Shown in pieces: positions 18,394 through 27,215 of a stretch of 64,000 nucleotides of DNA. Position 1 is the first letter of the stretch, and each line of letters begins with the position of its first letter. Location: assembly GCA_046350375.1 (NCBI GenBank), contig JAXMAO010000008.1, positions 115,172 through 179,171 of the forward strand, given 5' to 3'. The notes under the pieces were generated by a model. The model had not been told where the DNA came from. It saw only the letters and a program-made list of their open reading frames with translations, and did not search any database. This stretch comes from JAXMAO01 sp046350375. GTDB lineage: Bacteria > Planctomycetota > Phycisphaerae > UBA1845 > UTPLA1. A program made the position numbers and the translations under genes.

Positions 18394-19887
18394 ATGAAAG
18401 CCGGGATTGCGTGCGGATTGCTGCTGGCAGCGGTCATGGCGGCCTATTACGGAACGCGCCCGCCGGGCGAGACGCTGATGACGGCGGCCCCGGTGCCGTT
18501 CGTGGTCGTGACGCATCCGCCCGGGTGCGACATCTACCTCGACGGGGCGCGGGTGGGCACGTCGTCGGGTGACGGGCGGCTGTCGGTGGCGCTCGATCCA
18601 TCGGTCTGCGACGTGCGCTGGATCGAGGCCCGGCACGCCGGATTCGAATCGACCCGCTGGGCGGCGAGCGCCTATGGCGGACTGCCGGGAGTCGTGCTTC
18701 ACCTGGCGCGCAAGCCGGTCGACGTCTTTGTCTCAACCATTCCGACCGGAGCGGAAGTCTGGATCGACGACGCGCTGCGCGGCTTCAGCCCGCTGACGAC
18801 GCAGGTGCTGGTCCGCGACAACAGGCCGATCCGCGTCGCGGCGCGCGGCGCGGGGTACGAGCCGATCGAGCGGACGATCGATCCCCCCGAGCCGGGGGAA
18901 ACCGGCACGGTCGAGTTCCGGCTGACGCCGGGCGCGCCGGCCGTGGCGGTGGTGACCGATCCGCCGGGCGCGGAGCTGGAGATCGACGGCGCGGCGGCCG
19001 GGAAATCGCCGCTGACGCACCGCCTGCCGGTCGAAAAGCGCGGCCAGGCCGTGCACGTGGTGGCGCGGCTGGCGCGGCACGAGCTGGCCGAGCGCGAGGT
19101 TCAGATTCCGGCGCGGCCCGGTCCGCCGGCGCCGGCCTATCTGCGGCTCGACCCGGCGCTGGCGCGGCTGGTGGTCGAGACGACGCCGAGTGGGGCGCTG
19201 CTGCGCGTCAACGGGCGCGACGCGGGCGCGGCGCCGCGGACGATTCGGCTGACGGACGCCGAGTGCGAAGGTCCGATCCGCGTCGAGGCGCTGCTGGACG
19301 GCGCCTATTTCGGCCAGGCCGAGATCGCGACGGTGGCGCCAGGCGAATCGCGCCGCGTGGCGCTGCCGCTGGAGCTCTACGCGCAGCGCGTGGCGCTGGC
19401 GATCGACTGCGCCGGGACGACGCCGGGCGGCTTCGAGCTGCTGCGCGACCGGCTGAAGGAGCGCATCCACGGGCTGAGCGGCGAGCAGCGGTTCGCGCTG
19501 TTCGCGGCGGGCGACGGGCGCGTGGTGATGGGGCCGGACGAGCACCTGGTGGCGGCCGCCCCGCGGCAGAAGATTCGCGCCTACGACCGCGCCGACGAAC
19601 TGCGCGTCGCCGATGGCGCGGCCGCGCCGACGCGCGTCCTGGCGGCCGCGATGGTCGAGCGGCCGCAGAGCGTGTGGCTGTTCACCGATCAGAAGCTCGA
19701 CCGGGCCGAGTTCCTGGCGGCGCTGGACGAGGGCGGCACGGCGCCGAGCGTGCAGATCGTGTCGAACAATCCGGCGGTGGCCGAGCCGTGGCTGCGCGAG
19801 TGGCTGACGGCCCACCGCGGCTGGCTGTTCGTGCCGGGGGAAGAGCAGACGGTCGACGCGCGTGTAGCGAACCCACGGAGCAAGTAA
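18394..19887 (+). CDS. PEGA-domain surface or periplasmic protein with a degenerate von Willebrand A-like C-terminus
   Basis: A 497-residue protein. ATG 18394 gives a clean N-terminal hydrophobic anchor (MKAGIACGLLLAAVMAAYY); an earlier in-frame ATG at 18241 would place this helix internally and is less likely. Three or four PEGA-like beta-sandwich repeats follow, each with a PxGxxxxIDG core (VTHPPGCDIYLDG, STIPTGAEVWIDD, VTDPPGAELEIDG, ETTPSGALLRVNG). The last 150 residues (VALAIDCAGTT ... SVWLFTDQKL) resemble a von Willebrand A fold but lack a clear metal-site DxSxS. Probably an envelope protein of unknown function. Confidence 0.7.
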   Translation: MKAGIACGLLLAAVMAAYYGTRPPGETLMTAAPVPFVVVTHPPGCDIYLDGARVGTSSGDGRLSVALDPSVCDVRWIEARHAGFESTRWAASAYGGLPGVVLHLARKPVDVFVSTIPTGAEVWIDDALRGFSPLTTQVLVRDNRPIRVAARGAGYEPIERTIDPPEPGETGTVEFRLTPGAPAVAVVTDPPGAELEIDGAAAGKSPLTHRLPVEKRGQAVHVVARLARHELAEREVQIPARPGPPAPAYLRLDPALARLVVETTPSGALLRVNGRDAGAAPRTIRLTDAECEGPIRVEALLDGAYFGQAEIATVAPGESRRVALPLELYAQRVALAIDCAGTTPGGFELLRDRLKERIHGLSGEQRFALFAAGDGRVVMGPDEHLVAAAPRQKIRAYDRADELRVADGAAAPTRVLAAAMVERPQSVWLFTDQKLDRAEFLAALDEGGTAPSVQIVSNNPAVAEPWLREWLTAHRGWLFVPGEEQTVDARVANPRSK

Positions 19888-19941
19888 GCCGGGGCCGGGG
19901 GACAACGTCCTTTCGACTGCGGATGTCGCCGTCGCGCGTGT

Positions 19942-20772
19942 TTACTTGCGCGGATCTGTACGGCGCCGTTTCTGACGCGCGATGGCCAGGCCCGACGCGG
20001 CCATCAGGCCGAGCGTGGCGGGCTCGGGCAGTTGACCGTGAAATTGGAAGCGAGAAAGGTAGTCGCTTGCGGGATATGGAGCGCATCCGTACGAGCCGGC
20101 GGTGAATCCGACGAATGCTTCCTGGCTCCCAATGAAGTTGGCGAGATTGGGAAGCCATGCTCCAGCGAAACCTCCGTAGTGCGTAATCGTGTCCGTCACC
20201 TGCTCCCTGATCCACTCTCCATCGTATGAGATTGCGATCTCGGTCGGATGGCCCGAGATGAGTTCAAAGTAGCTAAACCCAACCCCGGATGATCCAAGCT
20301 TACTCCCGTTCTTGTAGAGAGTAAGCCAACCGGTACCCGGGCTTCCCGACCCGGACCAGCGGTGGTCAAAACCGAGTGCGATGCTGTGCGGTATTCCGAG
20401 ATAGCCGTAATCGCCGCCTCCAAACACGGTCGGGCTGTTGGTCTGGAGAACGAGCGCGCTGCCGCATCCGAAATTGGTCGTCAGACCCATGGCCTCGAGT
20501 GTAATTGAAGCATTGAATCGCACGATCGGCTGGCGGACGGTGTAGAAGATGTTCCTGGACGCGAGCGCAACAGGAGTGGCATAGGTACTCAGGATGTGCA
20601 GTCGGTCTGGAGGAGGGTCGAACGAGGCCGGCGGTAGGTTATCCGCCTGATTGTATTGCCAGCCAGTGAGGCTGTTGAAGCCCATGATGTCGGCCCGGGT
20701 CGCTTGGGGGCCGTACAGGAGGACAGGCGCGCCTACGAGAATGACCGCCCATGCCAATGCGCGACGAGTCAT
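19942..20772 (-). CDS. PEP-CTERM sorted, L-type lectin-like secreted protein
   Basis: A 276-residue protein from ATG 20772, with AGGAG 8 bases ahead. A signal peptide (ending near ATRA|DI) precedes a beta-rich domain with MGFNSLTGWQYNQAD, a SALVLQTN segment and SIALGFDHRW, reminiscent of bacterial legume-lectin-like domains. The end has a PEP-CTERM sorting signal: PEPATLGLMAASGLAIA, then a basic cluster. PEP-CTERM proteins are processed by exosortase and tied to exopolysaccharide export. Codon use is much richer in A/T than the neighbours, suggesting recent acquisition or a fast-evolving surface protein. The lectin assignment is tentative. Confidence 0.75.
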   Translation of the reverse strand: MTRRALAWAVILVGAPVLLYGPQATRADIMGFNSLTGWQYNQADNLPPASFDPPPDRLHILSTYATPVALASRNIFYTVRQPIVRFNASITLEAMGLTTNFGCGSALVLQTNSPTVFGGGDYGYLGIPHSIALGFDHRWSGSGSPGTGWLTLYKNGSKLGSSGVGFSYFELISGHPTEIAISYDGEWIREQVTDTITHYGGFAGAWLPNLANFIGSQEAFVGFTAGSYGCAPYPASDYLSRFQFHGQLPEPATLGLMAASGLAIARQKRRRTDPRK

Positions 20773-20875
20773 ATGCTGACTCCTCACTGCCAGAAGATTG
20801 CCCGGCGTCCGATCAACCCATCGTAGCCATCTGAGCGGTCGGCGCCATGGTCATGTCAATATACTTATAGCAGAT

Positions 20876-22457
20876 TTAGACTCTGGGTCCAGCGCCAGCC
20901 ACTTCCGCCGAGACCTCGCCGAATTTCTTGAAGTTGGTCGCGAACCGCCCGGCCAGGTCGCGCGCGGTGGCGTCGTAGGCGTCAGCCGACTTCCAGGTGG
21001 CGCGGATTGAGCAGGCCGGCAGGCACGTCCGGGCAGGCCTGGGGGACCAGGGCGTTGAAGACCGGGTCGGGCCTGGTGGGGCGTCGTCAAGCCGGCCGTC
21101 GAGGCGCGCGGAGCAGGGCGGTGTGTTCGAGCTTCATCCGCTGCCCGACGCCGAACGGCCCGCCCGACCAGCCGGTGTTGAGCAGCCAGCAGCGGGCGCG
21201 GTGTTTCTCGACGCGCTCGGCGAGCAGCCGGGCATAGACCATGGCGGGGCGCGGCAGGAACGGCGCGCCGAAGCAGGTGCTGAAGGTGGTCTGCGGCTCG
21301 TTGCCGACGCCGGCCTCGGTCCCGGCGACCTTGGCGGTATAGCCGGAGAGGAAGTGGTACATCGCCTGGGCGGTGGAGAGCCGCGAGATGGGCGGCAGCA
21401 CGCCGAAGGCATCGCAGGTGAGAAAGACGACGTTTCTGGGGTGCGCGTTGACGTAGCCTTCGGCGACGACGTTGTCGATGAATTCGAGCGGGTAGGCGGC
21501 GCGGGTGTTCTCGGTGAGCGAGGCGTCGTCGTAGTTCGGCTGGCGCGACGCGGGGTCGAGGACGACGTTTTCGAGCACCGCGCCGAAGCGGATGGCGCGG
21601 TAGATCTCCGGCTCGCCGCGTGGCGAGAGGCGGATGCACTTGGCATAGCAGCCGCCTTCGAAGTTGAAGACGCCGCGGTCGCTCCAGCCGTGCTCGTCAT
21701 CGCCGATGAGCCGCCGGGCGGCATCGGCCGAGAGCGTGGTCTTGCCGGTGCCGGACAGGCCGAAGAACAGCGCCACGTCTCCGGCGGCGCCGACGTTGGC
21801 CGAGCAGTGCATCGGGAAGACGCCGGCCGCCGGCAGCAGGAAGTTCAGGATCGAGAAAATCGATTTTTTCATCTCGCCGGCATACAGCGTGCCGCCCACC
21901 AGCACCAGCCGCCTGGCGAAGTTGACGATCACGAAGGCGTCGCTGTTCAGCCCGGCGTCGCTGGCCGGGTCGCCTTTGCAGCCCGGCACGCCGAGAACCG
22001 TGAAGAGCGGCTCGTTGCCGGCCATCTCGGCGGCGCTGGGGCGGCGGAAGAGCTGCCGCGCGAACAAGGCGTGCCACGCCAGCTCGGTGACCACGCGAAT
22101 GGGCATGCACTGGGCCGGGTCGGCGCCGGCGCAGGCGTCGGTCACATAGACCTCGCGGTCGCGCAGATAGTCGCAGGCGCGGCGGTGCAGCCTGTCGAAG
22201 GTCTCGGGCGAGATGGGCGCGTTCACCGCTCCCCACTCGACGTGCTCGGCGACGCTGGCATCCTTGACGATGAACTTGTCGCGCGGCGAGCGCCCGGTGC
22301 GCTTGCCGGTGGTCGCCAGCAGCGCGCCCTGCGCCGTCAGCACGCCTTCGCCGCGCCGCACGGCCTGCTCGACCAGAACCGGAACGGGAAGATTCCAGTG
22401 CGTCGCCTGCGTGTGCGTGATGCCGTGGTGTTCCAGTCCGTGCCGGTTGACGCTCAT
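20876..22457 (-). CDS. pckA: Phosphoenolpyruvate carboxykinase (ATP), C-terminus frameshifted
   Basis: Converts oxaloacetate and ATP to phosphoenolpyruvate, CO2 and ADP, the entry to gluconeogenesis. From ATG 22457 the frame is intact to about 21090 and has the TGKRTGRSPRDKF region, the kinase P-loop FFGLSGTGKTTLS, the metal site EGGCYAKC and the IDNVV segment. Downstream, the conserved tail (LVPQACPDVPAGLLNPRATW ... DLAGRFATNFKKF) is readable in other frames and ends at TAA 20878-20876, so two or three indels fall within about 21000-21110. The intact frame alone stops at 21087. A good promoter lies at 22543-22571. Confidence 0.9.
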
Positions 22458-22542
22458 GGGGCTCGCGACCTTCCTGTTTCAGCCGCCGGGCCGAACGACG
22501 CCCGCCGGGGCGGCGTCCGCCATCGCGCGCGACGGACCGCCT

Positions 22543-22571
22543 ATTGTCCGCAGGCCGGGGTCGCGTGACAA
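22543..22571 (-). promoter_or_regulatory. Predicted sigma70-type promoter of pckA
   Basis: On the minus strand TTGTCA (22571-22566) and GACAAT (22548-22543) are exactly 17 bases apart, in the divergent region between pckA and nuoE. The start point would be near 22537, giving a leader of about 80 bases. Confidence 0.5.
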
Positions 22572-22624
22572 GCGCCGCGCCGGCCAGCGGCGGCGGGTTT
22601 ATACCGTCGCGGCGCGGGCTGCCC

Positions 22625-22630
22625 TATACT
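22625..22630 (+). promoter_or_regulatory. Possible -10 element for nuoE
   Basis: TATACT at 22625-22630 is well placed for a start near 22637, 23 bases before the nuoE ATG, and equals the -10 seen before rpmE. No convincing -35 lies at the right spacing, so this is a weak call. Confidence 0.35.
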
Positions 22631-22659
22631 GCCGCCGCACAGCGAAAGGACGGCAGGCG

Positions 22660-23277
22660 ATGGCGTGGGATGCGCTCGATCGGCGTTCGACGGCGGGAGA
22701 ACCGGAATCCGCGGAGGCGCTTTCCGAGGCGGTGCGCGAGAAGATCCGCGCGTTCTTCCCGCGCTACGAGACGCGCCGCGCCGTGGTGCTGCCGGCGTTG
22801 CACGTCGTGCAGGATGCGCTCGGCCACGTCAGCCACCAGGCCATGAAGGAGATCGCCGCGCTGCTCGAGCTGCCGGCGTCGGCCATCCTCGACACCATCA
22901 GCTTCTACACGCACTTCTGGACGCACGAGAAGGGCCGCAAGGTGATCGTGCTCTGCCGCAGCCTGTCGTGCCAGCTCATGGGGGCCGACGCGGTCAAGCA
23001 GGCCCTCTGCCAGCAGCTCGGCATCGGCGAGCACGATACGACCGCCGACGGCCGCTACAGCTTCGTCACCGAAGAGTGCCTGGCCGCCTGCGACCATGCC
23101 CCGTGCCTGCTGGTCAACGAGCGGCTCCATCGGCGCGTCTCTCCCGACGGCGTGGCCAAGCTGCTGGCCGACGAGTCGAACGCCACCCACGACGTGCCGC
23201 GCAGCGCGCTGTTCGACGGGCCACCGCCCGCCGCGCCAGCGGCCGAGTCCGCGACCGCGCCGGCCGCGGCCAGCTGA
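22660..23277 (+). CDS. nuoE: NADH-quinone oxidoreductase subunit E (24-kDa, 2Fe-2S)
   Basis: Peripheral-arm subunit of complex I; its thioredoxin-like fold holds the N1a 2Fe-2S cluster. ATG 22660 follows GAAAGGA. The four ligands are Cys99 and Cys104 (CRSLSC) and Cys140 and Cys144 (CLAAC), with the family helical N-terminus (LPALHVVQDALGHVS) and SFYTHF motif. The roughly 35-residue Ala/Pro-rich tail after residue 170 is an extension. The cluster is incomplete: only nuoE and nuoF are here, separated by an unrelated membrane protein gene. They could equally be diaphorase subunits of an NAD-linked hydrogenase or formate dehydrogenase. Confidence 0.9.
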   Translation: MAWDALDRRSTAGEPESAEALSEAVREKIRAFFPRYETRRAVVLPALHVVQDALGHVSHQAMKEIAALLELPASAILDTISFYTHFWTHEKGRKVIVLCRSLSCQLMGADAVKQALCQQLGIGEHDTTADGRYSFVTEECLAACDHAPCLLVNERLHRRVSPDGVAKLLADESNATHDVPRSALFDGPPPAAPAAESATAPAAAS

Positions 23278-23289
23278 CGGAGACGCCGC

Positions 23290-24534
23290 GTGACCACGCC
23301 CGCGAGTGTGGCGACTCCGCCGCGCGAGTCGCGCGGGCGCGCCGCCGGCTGCCTGCTGCTGCTGGTCGCCGCGGTGCAGCTCGTGCTCGGGCCGCTGCTG
23401 CAACTCTCGCAATGGGACCTGTCGGCCGAGCGCAACGCCGGCGTCGCGGAGGCGGTCTCGTGGTTGTCCGGCCGGGCCGACCTGCCGCATGCCGACGATC
23501 CGCTCCATCACCGCCTGCACGACACGGCGCTGTTTCGCGGGCGGGTCTTCAACATCTTCCCGCCGCTGATCGGGTTCTTCACGATCGGGCTCGCGCCGGT
23601 CCATCGGCTGCTGCTGGGGCGCGTCGACCTGTGGCTCGGGCCGGTCTATGTGCTGGCGGCCTATGGGCCGGTGGTCATCCTGGCGTACCTGCTGCTGCGG
23701 CGCGAATCGAACGACTCGGCGTGGGGGGCGCTGCTGGCGCTTGGCTACCTGGGCGGAACGGCGCTGCTGCCGATGTGCTTCCATGCCCGTTTCGGCCAGG
23801 CGGTGCACCTGAACCATGTCCTGTCGCAGACCGGCCTGCTGCTGCTGACTTGGGACGCGCTCGGCCGGCGGCGCGTCTGGCCGGGGCTGATCGGGCTGGC
23901 GCTCGCGACCTGGTCGCGGCAGATGACGCTGCTCTATGCGCTGCCGCTGCTGTGGTTGGCGCGGCGGCGCGGGCGGTTGGGCGCGGCGTGCGCGGGCGCG
24001 GCGGTCATCGTCGCGCCGCTGCTGGCGCTGAACTGGGTGAAGTTCGGCAGTCCGTTCGACTCGGGCTATCGCTACGTCTACGCCGGGCGCGACGACTTTC
24101 TCTCGCACCGCGCCGCGGCGCATGGCCTGTTCTCGCCGCACTTCGTCGCCCAGAACGCCTGGTTCATGCACGCGGCGCTGCCGGTTCCGCGGCTGAGCGG
24201 CGACGGCGTGCGGTTCGAGACCGACGAGCTGGGCGCGTCGATCTGGTTCACGTCGCCGATGCTGCTGTACGTCTTCGTCGCGGCGCGGCGCTGGTGGGCC
24301 GACCCGGCGCGGCGCGGGCTGATGCTGGCGTCGCTCGCGGTCATGGCCGGGCACCTGCTCTATCACAACACCGGCTACGTCCAGCCGGGCTACAGCCGCT
24401 TCGCGCTCGATTTCATCCCGGTGTGGCTGGCGGTCGCGGCGCCGGCGACGCGCGGCGGCATTCGCACGCCGTTCACGCTCGCGGCGACCGCCTGGAGCCT
24501 GTTGTATTTCCAGAGCCTCGGCCTAAGAATGTGA
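23290..24534 (+). CDS. Polytopic membrane protein, GT-C glycosyltransferase-like
   Basis: A 414-residue protein with about nine or ten hydrophobic helices, including an N-terminal one (CLLLLVAAVQLVLGPLL), LWLGPVYVLAAYGPVVILAYLLL and several in the C-terminal half. A soluble loop near residues 45-75 after TM1 (SGRADLPHADDP..H) and loops such as LNWVKFGSPFDSGY resemble GT-C fold mannosyltransferases and planctomycete DUF2723-like proteins, but no catalytic Asp pair can be named with confidence. The gene starts 13 bases after nuoE and ends 64 bases before nuoF, so it is probably cotranscribed with them, an unexpected position. Confidence 0.6.
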   Translation: MTTPASVATPPRESRGRAAGCLLLLVAAVQLVLGPLLQLSQWDLSAERNAGVAEAVSWLSGRADLPHADDPLHHRLHDTALFRGRVFNIFPPLIGFFTIGLAPVHRLLLGRVDLWLGPVYVLAAYGPVVILAYLLLRRESNDSAWGALLALGYLGGTALLPMCFHARFGQAVHLNHVLSQTGLLLLTWDALGRRRVWPGLIGLALATWSRQMTLLYALPLLWLARRRGRLGAACAGAAVIVAPLLALNWVKFGSPFDSGYRYVYAGRDDFLSHRAAAHGLFSPHFVAQNAWFMHAALPVPRLSGDGVRFETDELGASIWFTSPMLLYVFVAARRWWADPARRGLMLASLAVMAGHLLYHNTGYVQPGYSRFALDFIPVWLAVAAPATRGGIRTPFTLAATAWSLLYFQSLGLRM

Positions 24535-24598
24535 CCCGCGCCGCGCGCCCGGGCATGGTTCCGCGCCGCGGCCGAACAGCAGCGAAAGCACCACCCGC

Positions 24599-25954
24599 AT
24601 GGCGGCCTTCGAACCCATCCTGTCCCGCAACTTCGGCGTCGCCGGGTCACGCACCCTCGACGTCTACCGCGCCCGCGGCGGATATCGCGCCGCCGAAAAG
24701 GCGCTCAAGTCCATGACCCCTGAGCAGGTCATCGAACAGGTGACCGCCGCCAACCTGCGCGGCCGCGGCGGGGCCGGCTTTCCGGCCGGCATGAAATGGT
24801 CGTTCCTGCCCAAGGACCGCAAGATCACCTACCTGTGCGTGAACGCCGACGAGTCGGAGCCCGGCACGTTCAACAACCGCGTGCTGATGGAGAACGACCC
24901 GCACCAGCTGCTCGAAGGCGTGCTGCTGGCCGGCTACGCCACGCGCACCACGGTCGCCTACATCTACATGCGGGTCGAGTTCCACGAGCAGTACCACATT
25001 CTCCAGAAGGCGCTCGACGAGGCCTACGCCGCCGGGCTGTTCGGACGGCGCATCCTGGGCACCGAGTTCTCGATGGAGTGTTACATCCATCGCGGCGCGG
25101 GGGCCTATGTCTGCGGCGAGGAGACCGGGCTGATTGAAAGCCTCGAAGGTAAGCGCGGCTGGCCGCGGATCAAGCCGCCCTTCCCGGCGGTCGAGGGGCT
25201 CTTCCGCCGGCCGACGGTGGTCAACAACGTCGAGACGCTGGCCTGCGTCGTGCATATCATCGAGCGCGGCGCCGAGTGGTTTAGGTCGATCGGCACGCCC
25301 GGCTCGGCCGGTCCGAAGCTCTACACCATCAGCGGCCCGGTGAAAAAGCCCGGCTGCTATGAAGCGCCGCTGGGCATCACCTGTCGCGAGCTGATCTTCG
25401 ACGAGCGTTTCGGCGGCGGCATGATCGACGGCCAGCGGGTGAAAGGGTGCATCCCGGGCGGACTGTCGGTCGGCGTGCTGACCGAGCCGGAGCTCGACTG
25501 CAAGCTCGACTTCGACGAGGTCCGCAAGTTCGGCCTGCTGGGGCTGGGCACGGCCGGGGCGATCGTCATTCCGCACGACGCCGACATCCGCCAGGTGCTG
25601 ATGAACATGGCGCGGTTCTACGCGCACGAGTCGTGCGGCCAGTGCACCCAGTGTCGCGAGGGCACGGCCTGGATGTACAAGATCGCCGCGCGGATCACTT
25701 TGGGCGCCGGTCGCCTGCAGGACCTCGACCTGCTGATCGAGATTTCGCAGAACATGGGCATGATGAGCGGGCAGAGCATCTGCGGCCTGCCCGATGGCGC
25801 CGCCTATCCGATTCGCACCGTGGTGCAGAAGTTCCGCGGTGAGTTCGAAGAACACATCCGAAACCAGGAGCCGAGCCGGGCCGAGCAGGTGCTCCGACGG
25901 CTCAACCCCGCGCTCTATTCCCTGCCGCTCTACGGCGCCGGCACGGCGTCGTAG
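24599..25954 (+). CDS. nuoF: NADH-quinone oxidoreductase subunit F (51-kDa, FMN and 4Fe-4S)
   Basis: Complex I subunit that oxidises NADH. 451 residues from ATG 24599. The NADH/FMN site is GRGGAGFPAGMKW with CVNADESEPGTFNNR; GAGAYVCGEETGLIESLEG is the second nucleotide motif. The N3 4Fe-4S ligands are Cys346, 349 and 352 (SCGQCTQCREG) and Cys395 (SICGLP). Length and motif order are those of canonical NuoF. It is the last plus-strand gene of this set and converges with the Arc-like gene. Confidence 0.95.
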   Translation: MAAFEPILSRNFGVAGSRTLDVYRARGGYRAAEKALKSMTPEQVIEQVTAANLRGRGGAGFPAGMKWSFLPKDRKITYLCVNADESEPGTFNNRVLMENDPHQLLEGVLLAGYATRTTVAYIYMRVEFHEQYHILQKALDEAYAAGLFGRRILGTEFSMECYIHRGAGAYVCGEETGLIESLEGKRGWPRIKPPFPAVEGLFRRPTVVNNVETLACVVHIIERGAEWFRSIGTPGSAGPKLYTISGPVKKPGCYEAPLGITCRELIFDERFGGGMIDGQRVKGCIPGGLSVGVLTEPELDCKLDFDEVRKFGLLGLGTAGAIVIPHDADIRQVLMNMARFYAHESCGQCTQCREGTAWMYKIAARITLGAGRLQDLDLLIEISQNMGMMSGQSICGLPDGAAYPIRTVVQKFRGEFEEHIRNQEPSRAEQVLRRLNPALYSLPLYGAGTAS

Positions 25955-25986
25955 CTGCGTCCGCCGCCGCGGGTTTCACACTGACA

Positions 25987-26181
25987 TCATCGCGGTGGGG
26001 CGGGCGGATGCTCGCTCGCGTCCGACGACGCGATCGGTCCGCCGCCGCGCTTGCGGGCCGCCTCGCGCAGGATCCATTCGATCTGCGCATTCAGGCTGCG
26101 CAGCTCGTCGGCCGCCCAGCGATTCAGCCGCTCCCACAGCGCCGGGTCGATCCGCAACAGGATGGACTTCTTGTCGGCCAT
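25987..26181 (-). CDS. Small Arc/HicB-like ribbon-helix-helix protein
   Basis: A 64-residue protein from ATG 26181: KKSILLRIDPALWERLNRWA then DELRSLNAQIEWILREA, the beta-strand plus two-helix pattern of Arc-family DNA-binding proteins, followed by a disordered Pro-rich tail. It lies 32 bases after the SPFH gene on the same strand. Such tiny Arc-like genes recur next to SPFH genes in other bacteria (from memory). It may autoregulate that pair; no toxin gene is adjacent. Confidence 0.75.
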   Translation of the reverse strand: MADKKSILLRIDPALWERLNRWAADELRSLNAQIEWILREAARKRGGGPIASSDASEHPPAPPR

Positions 26182-26213
26182 CGGCGTCCCGCGTCTGCCC
26201 GGCCAGGAACGCT

Positions 26214-27116
26214 CTAGCCGTAGAGCGTGCCGGCGTTCAGCACCGGCTGGGCGGCCTGCTCGCCGCACAGCACCACCAGCAGGTTGCTGACCATCGCGGC
26301 GCGGCGCTCGCCGTCGAGCTCGACCACCTTCTCGTGCTCGAGGTGGTCCAGCGCCATGCGCACCATGCCGACGGCGCCTTCCACGATTCGCGTGCGCGCG
26401 GCGATGATGGCCTCGGCCTGCTGCCGGCGAAGCATCGCGCCGGCGATCTCGGGCGCGTAGGCCAGGTGGCTGAGATAGGCCTCGTCGATCTCGACGCCGG
26501 CCTTGCCGAGCCGCTCCTGGAGCTCGGTGCACAGCGCCCGGGCGACCTCCTCGCTGCGGCCGCGCAGCGAAACCTGGTGATCCTCGGGGCTGTCGTACGG
26601 ATAGGCCGACGCCAGGTGGCGCAGCGCCGACTCGCTCTGAATCTTGACGTAGTTGACGTAGTCCTCGACGTCGAAGACGGCCCGCGCCGTGTCGCGCACG
26701 CGCCACACGACCACGGCGGCGATCTCGATCGGGTTGCCGCGCTGGTCGTTGACCTTAAGCTTTTCGCAGTTCAGGTTGCGGGCCCGCAGCAGCACGCGCT
26801 TGCGAATGTAGAACGGGTTTGCATAGTGCAGCCCCGGGCGCCGCGCCGAGCCGCGGTACTCGCCAAACAAAATCAGCACGGCCGCCTCGTTGGGCTGCAG
26901 CGCGAACAGGCCGCGCCAGGCGATCGCCGTCAGCAGCGCCGCCAGCAACCAGCCGGCGACCGTCAGCCCGGCCTGCAACTGGGGGGCGTGAAGCGGCAGG
27001 TGCGCGGCGTCATAGATGGACTTCACGCACCCGGCGATTACGCCGAGACTGGCCGCGAGCAGCGCCAGCAGCGCCACCCAGCCATTGGTCGGTATTCGTT
27101 CGCGTTCGGAGATCAT
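26214..27116 (-). CDS. SPFH/Band 7 membrane protein
   Basis: A 300-residue protein from ATG 27116, with AGGAG 7 bases ahead. Two N-terminal TM helices (GWVALLALLAASLGVIAG and LTVAGWLLAALLTAIAW) precede an SPFH domain (LQPNEAAVLILFGEYRGSARRPGLHYANPF ... EIAAVVVWRVRDTARAVFDVEDY) and the coiled-coil segment typical of stomatin/prohibitin-like scaffolds (LGKAGVEIDEAYLSHLAYAPEIAGAMLRRQQA). Likely organises membrane microdomains. An extended -10 promoter lies just upstream and the Arc-like gene downstream. Confidence 0.9.
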   Translation of the reverse strand: MISERERIPTNGWVALLALLAASLGVIAGCVKSIYDAAHLPLHAPQLQAGLTVAGWLLAALLTAIAWRGLFALQPNEAAVLILFGEYRGSARRPGLHYANPFYIRKRVLLRARNLNCEKLKVNDQRGNPIEIAAVVVWRVRDTARAVFDVEDYVNYVKIQSESALRHLASAYPYDSPEDHQVSLRGRSEEVARALCTELQERLGKAGVEIDEAYLSHLAYAPEIAGAMLRRQQAEAIIAARTRIVEGAVGMVRMALDHLEHEKVVELDGERRAAMVSNLLVVLCGEQAAQPVLNAGTLYG

Positions 27117-27153
27117 GGAAGCACTCCTGGCGGCTGCGATACGCAACCCGCAT

Positions 27154-27162
27154 ATTATAGCA
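27154..27162 (-). promoter_or_regulatory. Extended -10 promoter of the SPFH gene
   Basis: On the minus strand the sequence TGCTATAAT (27162-27154) is a perfect -10 with the TGn extension; the -35 region (ATTCCA or TTCCAC) is poor, as is usual for extended -10 promoters. The start point near 27147 is about 30 bases before the ATG, in an unusually A/T-rich patch. Confidence 0.6.
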
Positions 27163-27215
27163 TAACGATATCACTGTGGAATCTAACGCGGCCGGTGTAT
27201 TGGTCAGAAGTCTTT

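Noticed and set aside
25987..26181. Arc-like gene as the antitoxin of a toxin-antitoxin pair
   Set aside because: No small toxin-like gene is adjacent; the neighbour is an SPFH membrane protein.
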